Positions 24,030-36,000 of a DNA stretch of 64,000 bases are shown piece by piece; within the stretch, counting starts at the first letter, position 1, and each line of letters starts with the position of its first letter. Source of the DNA: Gyrodactylus bullatarudis (taxonomy: Eukaryota; Platyhelminthes; Monogenea; Gyrodactylidea; Gyrodactylidae). The DNA is taken from positions 99,781 to 163,780 of the forward strand of contig SSNU01000064.1 of assembly GCA_012064415.1 (NCBI GenBank), in the 5' to 3' direction. The notes under the pieces were generated by a model. It saw only the letters and a program-made list of their open reading frames with translations, was not told where the DNA came from and ran no database searches. Both the position numbers and the translations under genes were made by a program.

Positions 24030-24720
24030 AAAAGGACTTATAACTTATGATTTTTACAGAAATCTCGATTTTTTCATCAAGAATTCGAATAAGTTAAAGA
24101 TTTTTTGGAATCCTACTCATTTTGCCCACTTTTACATTTGGAAAAAAAATTCTGAAAAAAAATTATTTTTATGAAAAATATGTACATTTTTCAAATTCTC
24201 ATTTGGCGCCAAAATCCCATTTTTTCGAACTTTGAGCTGAAAGTTTTTGTTGATTTGAAAGTGGAAGGCTGATCGAAAGAGTTTTTTAAGATCAAGATTA
24301 GACAAGAAAATCAATTTAACTGAATCTGATCTTATGCATAATCACATTATCGTTTGGGAACTGAAATTCGAATTTTCGATCATTTTCACTACTTGAAAAT
24401 CAATGAAATTTCGAAAAATTAAAATCTCTCGAAAACGGGGAAACTGTCGATAATTTGACGGTGCTATTCAGCATTTTCATCTAATCTTGATCCTGAAAAA
24501 CCTCTTTCGATCACCCTCCCACTCTCAAATCAATAAAAATTTCCAGTTTAAAAAATGGGAATTTGAAAAATGACCATATTTTTCATGTAAATAATTTTTT
24601 TCCAAATTGTAAAAGTGGGCAACATGAGTAGGATTCCAAATAATCTTTATCAAATTCGAATTCTTGTTGAAAAGAATGAGATTTCTATAAAAATCATAGA
24701 TTCCCAAGTTCATATCAACC
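24030..24720. repeat. Foldback (palindromic) MITE, copy 1
   Basis: Left arm from ATGATTTTTACAGAAATCTCG and right arm ending at AAAATCATAGATTCCCAA are reverse complements over about 270 nt, with an unpaired centre of about 150 nt (around CACTACTTGAAAATCAATGA). The same arms and centre recur at 43033-43769 and 59520-60768. No coding capacity. Confidence 0.75.
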
Positions 24721-26579
24721 AACTTTAGATTTAAATTTGTAATTTGTTGCCTAATCCATGTTTGATCTTGATTCAATCTTGATGGCACACTCAGCCCATG
24801 CCTTTCTCTCTGTCTCTATCTAATGCTCGAATACTTTAAACCCTCAAAGTTCCATTGTGCCTTTGGAGGCACGAGCCATTCAAGTAACTCGTTATTATTC
24901 ATCCAAAACTCAGAAAATACTTTGTTTATCACCCTGGAATACACAATGAACTCAGCTCCATCATTCGCCAGACACATGCTTTACTAATTCAGAGGAAATT
25001 GGTTATTTTTAATATTTTGTTGAAAACGTATTTTAGAAAAACTATTTCCTAGGTTCATAGGCTAAAAATAAGATAACTTTCATAGGTTATTCATGAATTC
25101 GAATATGCATTTGTCAGAATTCTATCTGCAAAATCTTTCAAGATTGGATCAAAAAATGACCCAACTTTTCAGATCAGCGTATTCGTAAACCATCGTATGA
25201 GAGAAAAAAAAGATTGAATGCGATTCATAAAAGAAAATTCTCTGGGCTTTCAAGGGTTAATCTCTTGACAAATTAGGAGGGTACAAATCTCTCTTGTGAT
25301 ATATATCAATCTAGGCATGAGACTGATTGATTCTATATACCTCTAGCATTGTTATGTGAAAGTAGAAGTTTTCATTTAGAAAAAATTCAATTATCAACCA
25401 CAAAAGGGGGCTTGACAGTTTTATGATGAATTACAATTGTATTCTCGCTGGACGTACAAATGTAGAGTATTTTGATATGAAATCTTCCATCCATTTAAAT
25501 CAAGCTCATCAACGCTCATCATTCTTGATGAAGCTAACTAACTAAGTAATAATTGATATGTAGATGAAAGTTCAATAGTTTTCTCCAGATAGTCAGTTTT
25601 TGATTAAAAAACTCAATCTGGACAAAATTTTTTTTGAATTTCGCATTGGCGCCAAATATTCTATTTTCAATTTTTGATCTAAAATTATTTTGACTTTGAA
25701 GATTTAAATCTATTTACTACAGAAATTTTGGACCATCAAGAACCCGAGATAAGCTCGCAATTTCCAAGAAAAAGTTAAACTTTTAAATTATGGATAATTC
25801 TCCCTCCCCTGATGATCGAAAAATTCAAATTCGATTTCTTGATGAAAAATCCAAAACTCCCATCTTCATATTATAAAGTTCATATAAATTGGTTAAATTT
25901 TATCGGAAAATAATGAAATAATTCTGTATTATTAGGAATTATAGTTCTATAATGTCGAATCGACAGCTATTTCCTAGAATTTTCAGACGAGTTTTAATTT
26001 TCAAGAATAATTTCTGGAAAATTAAAAGATACGCCAAGAGATAGAAACTAAATGCATAATGATTAGAAAGGAAAGAGAGAGTGTGTGTGTTTCTTGGCCA
26101 AAGGTACCCGAGGCAAAATTCTCGGCTAACTCAATTTTTATGATTATAAATTTATTTTTGAAATGAGAAACTCGCACGGATGATTAGAAACCTTGTTAGC
26201 ATTGGTCTAGCAGAAGAATTTATTTATGCATGAGTAAAACAATTAAATAATAGTTAAAATTTTCGAGCTCATTTATGGCCAAGAAAAATATTCACGAAAA
26301 ACATTTATATAATTATATTCAGTTACCTACTAATTAGTATATGTTATATTAAAATAAATATTATTATCAATGAGATAGAGTGGTAGGGAGAACTTTTTCA
26401 TACTTATTAGTGAGGCAAAGGTAACTTAGTAAAGAGTCTTAACTAAAAACAGTAGTACTGATACTACCAATTTGATAGGTTAATTTTAATACTGGATATT
26501 ATTCAGTGAATAATTCAAGACTTGAATTGATTATAATTGCATTTAATTTTTTTTTGTTTGAATATCTCACGCCCACAAA
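24721..26579. other. Intergenic, no gene seen
   Basis: AT-rich. Contains a weak MITE-like block near 25600-25680 (GCATTGGCGCCAAAT) and a short GA/GT run near 26069-26091. No gene recognised. Confidence 0.4.
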
Positions 26580-27419
26580 ATGATATTGAAATTAATGTTT
26601 AGGCATTTCGCAACCATCTCCAACAGAGGATCTGGAATTAAGGCAATCACTCTTAATGAAACCACCAAAAATAATGTCTTATCTTCTGAGCTGTTAAAGT
26701 CTCTTGTCGAGTGTTTCCAAAGTTTGTCGACTGATAAATCCTTGAGAGTTGTTGTCTTAAACTCAACTGGACGTTTATTTTCTCCTGGTTTTGATTTATC
26801 CCAGCTTATTTCCATGTCCAAAGAAGAGAGAAAAGCATTTCTTATGATAAATCATAAGCTATTTGAATCAATGACTAATTTTCCTTTGCCTATAATAGCC
26901 TCAGTTCAAGGACCGGCATTTGCTGCTGGTTGCCAACTGGTGGCTCAGTGTGACCTGGCAATAGGATGCAAGAAGAATGCTTCTTTCTCTGTACCTGGTT
27001 TGTCCTCTTAACTTTACTTGAAGGAATTAAACTTGGGTTATTTTGTTCCACTCCTTCGGTTCCACTTATAAACTCAATAGGAATAAGAAAAGCTTCTCAT
27101 ATGCTATTAACTGGGTGTGTCATAGATTCAGTTGAGGCCTTTAATTACGGCCTACTAACAAGACTCTCTGAGAATATTGAACAAGACACAATTGTTTATG
27201 CACAGGAGATCAGTAAGCATAGTCTTTGTACAACATTGCTGGGCAAAAGATTAATGAAAAATGTACGAAACCCTCATGTAATTTGTTAAGGAAAAGTTAA
27301 TCGAATCTCATTTGAATGCAACAAGTATTATGCTGGAGAATATGGAAAAGGAAGATTTCCGGCTTGGAGTTGAAGGATTCCTTGAAAAGAAGCAAGTTAA
27401 CCAATGGATGGATAAATAA
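26580..27419 (+). CDS. ECHDC3: Enoyl-CoA hydratase family protein, ECHDC3-like, three exons
   Basis: Exons 26580-26997, 27024-27262 and 27291-27419, separated by GT-AG introns of only 26 and 28 nt, giving 261 aa. It is a crotonase-fold protein, probably mitochondrial (N-terminus MILKLMFRHFATISNRG is basic and acid-free). Crotonase hallmarks are FSPGFDLSQL and the oxyanion-hole region VQGPAFAAGCQLVAQCDLAI. The stretch SVPGIKLGLFCSTPSVPL after intron 1 and the C-terminal VEGFLEKK match ECHDC3, so I assign it there and not to ECHS1. The spliced protein follows the family without gaps at both junctions. Unspliced, each exon runs into a stop. ECHDC3-type proteins are poorly characterised and I do not claim hydratase activity. 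An AATAAA overlaps the stop codon, and BLOC1S2 starts 110 nt downstream on the same strand. Confidence 0.88.
26998..27023 (+). other. 26-nt micro-intron 1 of the ECHDC3-like gene
   Basis: Begins gtttgt, contains a branch-point-like cttaac, ends ttgaag. It joins CCT G to GA ATT (Pro-Gly-Ile), matching the family's PG-x-x-x-GLF segment exactly. Read-through would end at TAA 11 nt into the intron. Confidence 0.85.
27263..27290 (+). other. 28-nt micro-intron 2 of the ECHDC3-like gene
   Basis: Begins gtacga, ends gttaag. It joins ...AAA AAT to GAA AAG. The spacing between the LGK and VEGF motifs then equals the 34 residues I recall for vertebrate ECHDC3. Read-through reaches TAA within the intron. 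Confidence 0.8.
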
Positions 27420-27529
27420 AAAAGATTTCTAGTCTATTGTGTTGGTTTCTTTTCACTCTTAAATTACTATCACAAATTGTGATTCACAATGGTCTAACTC
27501 GAAATGAGATTGATTATTTCATTCAGGTT

Positions 27530-27894
27530 ATGGAATCAGAAAAGGATCCCCTCAGTGAGAGAATGAATGAATTCCAGGAGAACCTCAAGGATTATATTCG
27601 ATGTGACTTTGAGAGCAAGTTGAATATTTCATCTTTATCTTTGTGAAATTTTCAGAAATCAAGATTGACTACCAGACATTGGAGGAGATTAACAATATAA
27701 CTCAAGAGGAATATCTAAGATTGCATGAGAAGACTCTCAAGGTCTACAACATTCTCGAGGAGAGCGTCAACAAGAGTCCAAAGGTTGTCCAATTAAACCA
27801 GGACATTGTGGAAGTGGAGAATAATTTGGAGAGCCTCAAAAAGGCAGTCGAGAGCCTTGAGGAGATTACAACGAGACTTGAAAAGGCAACATAA
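27530..27894 (+). CDS. BLOC1S2: BLOC-1 subunit 2 homologue, two exons
   Basis: Exons 27530-27614 and 27656-27894, giving 107 aa. BLOC1S2 is a helical subunit of BLOC-1 and BORC, which act in endosome/lysosome-related organelle biogenesis and lysosome positioning. The product is almost all helix with heptad-like Leu/Ile spacing. The segment IDYQTLEEINNITQEEYLRL aligns with the family's EDYKLLENMNKLT region, and a C-terminal coiled coil (VVQLNQDIVEVENNLESLKK ... LEEITTRLEK) matches the family end. A GT donor at 27619 does not keep the frame. A GC donor at 27615 (GCAAGT) with the acceptor TTTTCAG does, so the 41-nt intron is probably GC-AG. The ATG at 27530 directly follows ATTCAGGTT, which could also be a splice or spliced-leader acceptor. 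It is convergent with LIN9, whose stop lies 78 bp away. Confidence 0.75.
27615..27655 (+). other. 41-nt probable GC-AG intron in BLOC1S2
   Basis: Starts gcaagttg and ends gaaattttcag. Its length (2 mod 3) is what the two flanking frames require. The GT-AG alternatives leave the wrong frame or create TAA at the junction. Confidence 0.6.
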
Positions 27895-27972
27895 TTTGTT
27901 TAAAAATATTCATATCTTTATTAAAAATAGTTTTCATATTTTAAGACCGTTTAATGACATTTAATACGAGAG

Positions 27973-29838
27973 TTATAGAAATTGAATGTGATTTGGATTT
28001 GTATAGAGAAATGAATTGAGGTTACCCAAAATGTTTAGTCCACTCAGAGCATGGTGAATCTTGATCTCTACACTATTCTCGAAGGAGGCCAGGTTATTTG
28101 AGTGAAGACCAGATTTGATTTCACGTAGAGACTCGAGGATGCTAGAACAGTCGTAGGCTGGACCATCTTGTTCACTCAGGGATCGTATTTGCACCATAGT
28201 TCCGGTAATCTTGGTAATAAGATCCATATTCTTAGAGCTCACCTTTTGCCAGTGGAAGTTGCGAAGACGACTTGAAATTTCAATGGCATCTTCGTCACAT
28301 CTCTGCTTGAAATCGATTGGTTGTTCCAACGGCTGGACACCATGCTCTTGTGCAATTTCATTAGCATATTGGAGAACATGGGCTAGATACTGATTTAATT
28401 CCTTGTTCAGTCTGTCCAGATGTATTAAAAGAGTCAGATAGATGTGCTGAAAGTCTGTTGATAGTTCTTCCTGCATGGATATTTTGAGTTCTGCTTCAGT
28501 GTTGAGATCTCTGAGCTCGTCAACACAGCGTTTTTTAACTTCAAGAATCTTGGATAGTTTAGTGACCATGACAAGAAACTTCATGGGGTAACCACCATAA
28601 ATATCAGCTTCATTAAGGTAGAGACCACTGCCAGCAGTTGCTGACGAGTCCATTTTCAAAGCAGCAGCGCCCATACTAGCAGCGACATCACCACTAGATA
28701 TCATGGGAAGTTTTAGTGGAGTATTGAGGTAGCTGTTACCTGAAGCATTTTGGGCTTGACACAGAGGACAATCGGGTACTGAGACGTCGCCTGGTTGTCC
28801 AGGGTGACCATGGCTATATTTATGATGATGCATATGGTGACGTTTACCCTAAAAAGGTTTTTTATAATTTTATAGAATAAAGAAAATCAAGGCAACTTAC
28901 TTGAAGAGCTGATTGAGCGAGAAGTCTAGCAGGACTCATGAAGAGGTTCCTGCTCGCCTTGTGCTGTGTCTTGTAAGCAGATAGAGGAATTGTTTCCTGA
29001 GGGAATATACTCAACACTTCGTAATCAGGAATGGATCTAGTACCCAGGTTTTCCTTGTCAAAAGTGACGCGGTAACAATGTCGAAGGGCATCTATGGCGT
29101 CGACTTTACCAGTATACAACCCATCAGTGGGATAGCGTACGCGAGCGGTGATTTTTGTACCAATAATGAGTGGCATTGGAACATGCATATCATCGGGAAG
29201 ATCGCGTAAAAATTCCAACTGGACAGAACGTGTGACTTGTAAAGTTCTGATTTTCTCTCTCTTCTCATTCAAAGATCTACGTTCTTCTTCAAAGAAAGCT
29301 GCAGAACATCTTCTCGGCTTGCCCATTAATCTTCTCAACAGAGACCATTGAGCTCTTGTCAATCGACGAGTCTTGATATTGGGGAAATTCTCTCTGAGAC
29401 AAATACGGAAATCATTTTCTCCTAGTAAAAGGGGTCGATCGAGATTTGAGTAAAACCATTCGTAGAATACCCATTTGTGTGCCTTGGGAAGCTTCAAGAC
29501 GTTCCTTAGACGAACAGCGTTAAGTTTTGCAATCCTTTGTTCAGATACGGGATAAACTCCAGATCTCCAATTACTCATAGGATTAATAAGGGATTTATGT
29601 GGTTTGCTACTCTTTCGAGACTTGACAGGTTCATCGGTTTCGGACGTGGATTGACGACCTGGAGTGTAATCTTGTTTAATTTCTTTTTGAGGCTTGCCAG
29701 AACCTGCAGCTTCATAGTTTTCTTCAAAATATTTGTTCTTTTTTCTTATTCTTGGAGGATTTTTCCTAAAGGACATTTCCATGTCATCCACTAGATATTA
29801 GAAAAAGTTAGCTTACAGCCTTGATCTTCATCCGCCAT
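27973..29838 (-). CDS. LIN9: LIN9, MuvB/DREAM complex subunit, three coding exons
   Basis: Minus-strand exons 29817-29838, 28901-29790 and 27973-28848, giving 595 aa (human about 540). LIN9 is the scaffold of the MuvB core, which joins DREAM or B-MYB to control cell-cycle genes in the nucleus. The DIRP domain is clear (LPKAHKWVFYEWFYSNLDRP ... RRLMGKPRRCSAAFFEEERR), followed by the Tudor-like segment (DGLYTGKVDAID ... TFDKENLGTRSIPDYEVLS). The C-terminal helical region (FLVMVTKLSKIL ... LRDLNTEAE) corresponds to the LIN52-binding part. The central insert HHMHHHKYSHGHPGQPG is low-complexity. Intron 2 is 52 nt (28849-28900). Intron 1 is only 26 nt and links MADEDQG to LDDMEMSFRKN. MA-[acidic]-DQ at the N-terminus resembles vertebrate LIN9. 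Confidence 0.93.
29791..29816 (-). other. 26-nt micro-intron 1 of LIN9
   Basis: On the minus strand it starts gtaagctaac and ends atatctag. It joins GGC T to TG GAT, linking a 22-nt first coding exon to the long open frame, which otherwise has no upstream ATG. It has a full gtaag donor, a ctaac/ctaat branch-like element and a T-rich tract, all within 26 nt. Confidence 0.75.
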
Positions 29839-30080
29839 TTTTGAGTTGAAATAAAGGTCTTTGAATACTATTTTAAACAAATTTTACATCATCTAATTCA
29901 TATTTGTTGTTTATATGTGAGGCGATTAAATCTGAAATATGAAAATATAAAATGCTGATATTTTTCTTCCTAAGAGTTCATGTCTATAATATCAGCTAGT
30001 TGATATTTCTTTCAGCGTATATGTAATGATTACGAGATTAATTTTGAACTACGAAATCTCTTTTCATTAAAAAGTCAATT
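29839..30080. promoter_or_regulatory. Divergent promoter region, LIN9 / zinc-finger gene
   Basis: 242 bp between two divergent start codons. No clear TATA box. This is the third head-to-head pair in the window. The role is inferred from position. Confidence 0.4.
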
Positions 30081-33000
30081 ATGAATCAGCTTAGACCATA
30101 TGATTATCAGCGCGGAAATGGACAAAATATCGATTATGTTGATAATAATCTCAAAAATGTTACCCCTATAACGTCACTCCTACAAAACGGCAATGATTGC
30201 CGTAATGGGTCTTACAATTGTGGGAAATGTAACAAGTCTTTTAAGACTAAACAAAAACTTACCCATCACATGGACTCTCATGATGAGAATAAAAAATTCA
30301 TTTGTGATTATCCCGACTGTGACAGGCGATATAGATCTTCTACACTTCTAAAAAATCATAAAAACTCCCACAAGGATGCGAGTTAGTACCTTGAAAGATT
30401 TATGAAATTATTTTTTTAATGAAACAATCTTTTCACTTTTCAGGTAATAAAAGCCAAGCAATAAACCAGAGCAAGACTGGGCAAAACAATGCCTATCCTC
30501 ATTATTATTCCCAAGTTCAAGTAGGTGGTAAACAAATAGACCAGAATCGAAATTTCGGTACTTCGTATCCCAATTCCAATATTAATCCTAATCCATTGGC
30601 CATGAATACTTCTCAAAGCATGCATTTAGACAACTTTGCTCCATCCTATCAGAATTCATTGATGAATGGCAATAATTGCAATCCAAAGGCTAATCTATCC
30701 TATACTGGTTATGAAATTTGCGATATGACTCAATATCCTGGCCAAGGAAATAATCTACCCTACATTAAGACTAATAATAATAATAATACCTATTCAAACA
30801 ATCCAACTATAAATTATCCACATTCGAGTATCAAAAACCGTCTCCCCGACAGAAATAACCAGCAAGCATTCCTTTCAGTACCGCATGCAACTAATTTTCT
30901 CAACCAAACCAATCATTCTGGTCTACTAGATGACAAAGATCAACAACAAATCCATCATAATCAACCACCACCATCTTCTCATCATCATCATCTCCATAAT
31001 AATAATACCAACAACAACCTTAAAGCTACATACAACAACCCTGGTGGCATTGGAAATATGCACAACTTTCCACCAACTGCAAATCCTCTTCCTTTTCATT
31101 CACAACAACACGAGATGCCTGATCCTGTCACTGTCCAGAAGCAACCTCCTATGAATCCCAATTATTCGCCTGTAAGTCTTACCATTTCTCATATAATATC
31201 ATGAAAAACCAAAAATCATCTCTAGATTGAGGAGGTTAGCCTATTTCTATTTTTATTTAGATAGCTTGATAAAATATCCCACTACCCACTTTTATATCAG
31301 CTATAAAAAGGTCGACATAAAAAACTATCCACTTAATACTATCCAGTTGTAATGGGGCGAATTGTTAGTTCTCAAGTGGAAAATATTCTCTTTACAATGA
31401 TATATAGTTTAGTATTTCATTGAACTCGAACTTACTGTACTATATTTCATGAAAATGAAAACGAGACATCAAAGTATCCACTTTTATCATTAATCAATGA
31501 TTAAATTTAAATACAAATTGTTTCTCTAAAATTATTATTCCCGTATCTTATCTATTACTTATATTATATATATTACTCAACATCTTCCAAGGTTAGCTAT
31601 ATCAGGATTTCAATCGATAAATTATGTAATTAAACTGAAAATAAATATTTAAAGATACCCAATATTCAGTATGGAAGCTCGATGCCTGATTGTTCCTTCT
31701 CGTCTTATCCGGAAAATGAGATGGGATCTGTCCAGTCAAATGATCTATCCCTTCAACAACAAAACATGTACCAGTCACCAAACATGATATACCAACAAAA
31801 TGCAACAGCCAATGAAGTCAACTATAACACCCAAATGTGTCCCAATAATGGTCTTGCCAACATTCAAGAGTTTTGTCAAAATCTCCCGCCAAACCAGTCA
31901 GATTTACTCGTATCAAAGACAACCTATCCTCTTCACAATCAAATAATGAACAGTGATGTTGATTTAAACTTTGAGAACACCAACTCCAATCATGACTCAG
32001 ATGATAGCCAACATAATCTCATCCAGGGCCAGCATCAACAAAATGGCTATCCTCAAAACACTCAAATGAATCCTGCATATCCTGCCCATGTTATTAACAA
32101 CAATAATAACAACAACATAATAATTCCCAGTGGCGATTGCAAATCTCAACAATCCCTCTCATCAGGTTATCATACACTCTCGGATGACTATGTCAACACT
32201 TCTTCTGTGTCCTCTGGGGAATTCAAATGCAATTCCATCTCAAATAATAATAATAATAACAACTTTCTAAGCAACGGACAGGGCTATACTGGTTCAGTTG
32301 GCTACAACTCTGCCAATTCTACAAACTCTTCCTTGAGTAAGTTTGAAATGGACTTGAACCATACCTCTCTCTCTTTCTCTAATGATAAATTATGATTGAG
32401 ATTATCTCATCTCTCAAGTAATGATGCTTTTTTGTATTAATTTGATAAGAAGTCTAAAAAGACAAGACCACATTGAAATAACCCATCCTGTAAATAACTA
32501 CACACTCGTTTTGTGTATGAGTAAGTGTTTTCTATTCTGTTGTGTATTTTTTGTTGACTTTTCTCCAACTGATTGATTGGCTTCACAGTTTTAACAAGTG
32601 TTTTTTTTCTGCCACTGAGAATGCTGCCCCCCCTTGAGTTTCTCTCTTCCCATGGATTGCTTTAAATGAATTATTGTTGTCCCATGTCTTTTGTGCAAAA
32701 TTATGTTGTGACTCCAAACATCCCTTCTCTTAATGAATGGAACAGCTTAAGCTAAAATATTCCCATTAACTCTATAGATATCAGTTAGCTAGTGAACCTT
32801 GAATGTTCATTTAAAACGTGAACTACAACTATTTCACATCGTGTACAATTCCATGATCATATAGTCTTTTTCTGCCTGCTCAAGAATGTCATGAGAATTT
32901 TCCACAGAGGTGCATTTCAAAATGTAGAGAACATTGACCCAAAGTCTATCTACCCCCTTCACTTTCTGAATGAATTAAAATGGTAAAAACAAGGAAATAA

Positions 33001-36000
33001 ACTGCATGAACTCTGCTTAAATTGTATTTGTTTCATTTTCAATTTGAGTCCACTGTTCTGTCGCATAGATTACTTCTCTACATGGCATGTTCCCTCTTCG
33101 TCTCCTGATTCCTGATGCATTGACGCTTGTGTTATCACTTGATCATCATGTGTATTGCTATGATTTATAACCTCTCTAAATCCTTTCAGATAATGCTAAC
33201 CATGGAAATATGATTGCCAGTCCATCCACTCTGAGCAGTAGTACGTACGAGTCAACTAATGCCATTGACAGATTCGACTCCATTATAAACACTCACACCT
33301 GCAAAATGCCAAGACCTGACCTGGATATTACCCTTGAGGATATCAATGAGATCATCTCCAGGGATAATATATCCAATGATTTTAGTTCCTCATCAGTGGC
33401 CTCATACATTTACTCAAGTTCCCTAGACCAGTTCAACATGTCTGCTAGTTACAACACAAACGAGAATGGATCCTACTTAACAAGTAAGTCTTTGTTTTTC
33501 CCAAACCTGAAAAAAAAACAATTTTCTCCTCTTTTATAGTTAACTGATGCAAATACATTTCGTAATTATTCACTTGATTGGTTGTAATATGAGGAGGGTG
33601 ATTAACATTTTTTTTCAATTTAACCCTAAAAAATCATGTCTCTACAAAAGATCTCTCTCAGACAACGATAAATTAGACATTCACAAGAGTCTACCCTTGA
33701 TTTATTTACGCATTAATATCAAAATTATCGTCATTATTTCTTGAATCACTGCATTCTCTCTCGTCCAAATCTAGGATAAAAGAGCAGAACTTGTTACTTC
33801 GTTTACTTTCATTCAAAACTCATTATATTATAATTATTTATAGTAGAAATATTATTGATAAAATATGGAATTTTCAACTGACCAGAACTAAGTAAGAAGT
33901 GAACCAAAGTTTGAGTAAAAGGCCAGGATGATTGTAAACATTTGTATTACCCTAGTGTATAGGAAATGATACTTTTTTCTAGATGTTTCTAGCAGGGTCT
34001 CTCTCTCTCTCTATACACTGTATCGAAAACAAATTGATAGAGAAATTGTTGTTGACCAACAAATCAATATACTACATGTATCCATGACATGAACATGTCT
34101 GTATAGATCCCGAAATTCATATATACACATGCGTATATATTCATTCTATGTGTTTGGTGGAATGGACAGACACAAACACACATCAACGTTTTGTGCACAC
34201 ACAAATCTGATCAAGAACACAGTGAATTGGTCATCTTTACTACTACTTCTATTACAGGCTATATTCATATGCATATACTACATGTAAAGACTTGTATATC
34301 TCAGGATATAGCGTTCATGGTTGGTGCGTGGGTGTATGTTTTGTGTGTGTGCGTCTCTCTCTGAGTATTGAATTATTATTGCCAAGTTGTTATCATTATT
34401 ATTATTTCAAGGTCAATTTTGGAGATTACAATAGACATTTTTTTCATAGGAAAACTCTGTCAATTAGAATAGATGGTACATCTCTTTAAAAGAGATGTAA
34501 GGAACTAGAGTCATAGGCTATTATAGGTTATTATTACCAGGTTAAGTCAAAATTATCCCATGAATAAAGGGGCTAATCTATGGAACATTTGGCCTCTCAT
34601 ATTTTTCAGCCATCTACCTTGAATGACAAGCAGAGACCCTTGCGGTCAGTTTTCCAATATGAAATTCTAAGTTAGATTAGTGGTAGGAGCCTAGAAAAGT
34701 TGGAATGAATACTTTTTGGGACAAAATGAAATCCGATTTCCCAGAGACTCTTTATTCATCTTTCAAAGAGTCAAGGAGACTCTTTGGAATATAAAATAAT
34801 CTCTACTCTTGACCAGAATTAATATGCAACAGCTTTTCTCAGAGGCCCTTTTTGGATATGATTTGGACTATTTTCTGTTAATAATAGACACACATTCTAT
34901 AAAGTTTTTCTAAAAAATTCAATAAAAATTCACGTGATTATTTGTCTTATTATTGATTCTCAAAAGATTCATGTGTGTCTACTTCTCTCAATACACCTAT
35001 AGGTATTCGAACTAATAGAGAGGTGTTGGTCATTTCATCAGATCAAATCGCCCTCTCTTACTTTGATTTAGCGTAAATTATAAATTATCTGAATCCTTCT
35101 TTTCTTGACTAAAACGTTGTCCAAGGGAAATGAGATTTTATTAAATATGAATATTAGAGTGGGCCACATTTTTCAAATTTTCGGAGTCTTAATCTCATTT
35201 TGAAGATAATTGAAAACTATGCATTTCTTCCTATAAAACCATACGTTTCCAAGTTTGATCTGATATACAAAATCTCGATTGAAAACGACAATTTTTGAAC
35301 ACGCGCCAAGATTTTTTCAATGAATTTTACTACTAGAAAGGAAACAATTGAGATTTTTGAATAGTTTATGCAACATTTTGAATAAAAATAGGGCTTATAG
35401 TGAAAATTGAGTCATTTTTCACATCTTGAAAGCAATTCCTAGGTAAATTTAGATGATTCTAGGAAAATAGGGTTTTTTGCATATCAAAATGTGAAAAATT
35501 TTCATCTTGATTTTCAAAAATGTGTTTTCTCGGTTAAAACATCAAGACATGGAAAATAGTACCTTTGGTTACATTTTTCATCAAATTTCCAACCCGTCGA
35601 TTGTAACAAATCTTTCCCAAGTACAATATTTGAGATAACGTTCATTTTCTCTAATATTTTATGTTACCACTACTCTTGAGTAGCTTCTCTTTAATATTAT
35701 CCATTTGATCAAACATGTCATTTGTTCACAATATACTTCTTCTGCGTAGTTATGGGACTAAACCAGATAGCTATGGAGTTTACTATACACTAAGAATTCA
35801 CAATTTCAAACCAACTTTCGTTTTTAAAGAAGAATTGATTGTTTAATCGATTCAGTTTTTCTCTCTAATTTTTTTCACCAAACAACTACTACAATTACTT
35901 GATTATTATTAGTATGTATTACTGCTTACTACTTCAGTATATGTATATTGATTCATATTGTGTGTGTTCTTTTCAAATTTAACTGCTTTTCACCCCTCCC

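Noticed and set aside
27619..27655. 37-nt GT-AG intron in BLOC1S2
   Set aside because: It gives the wrong frame and a stop four codons later. The GC donor 4 nt upstream fits.
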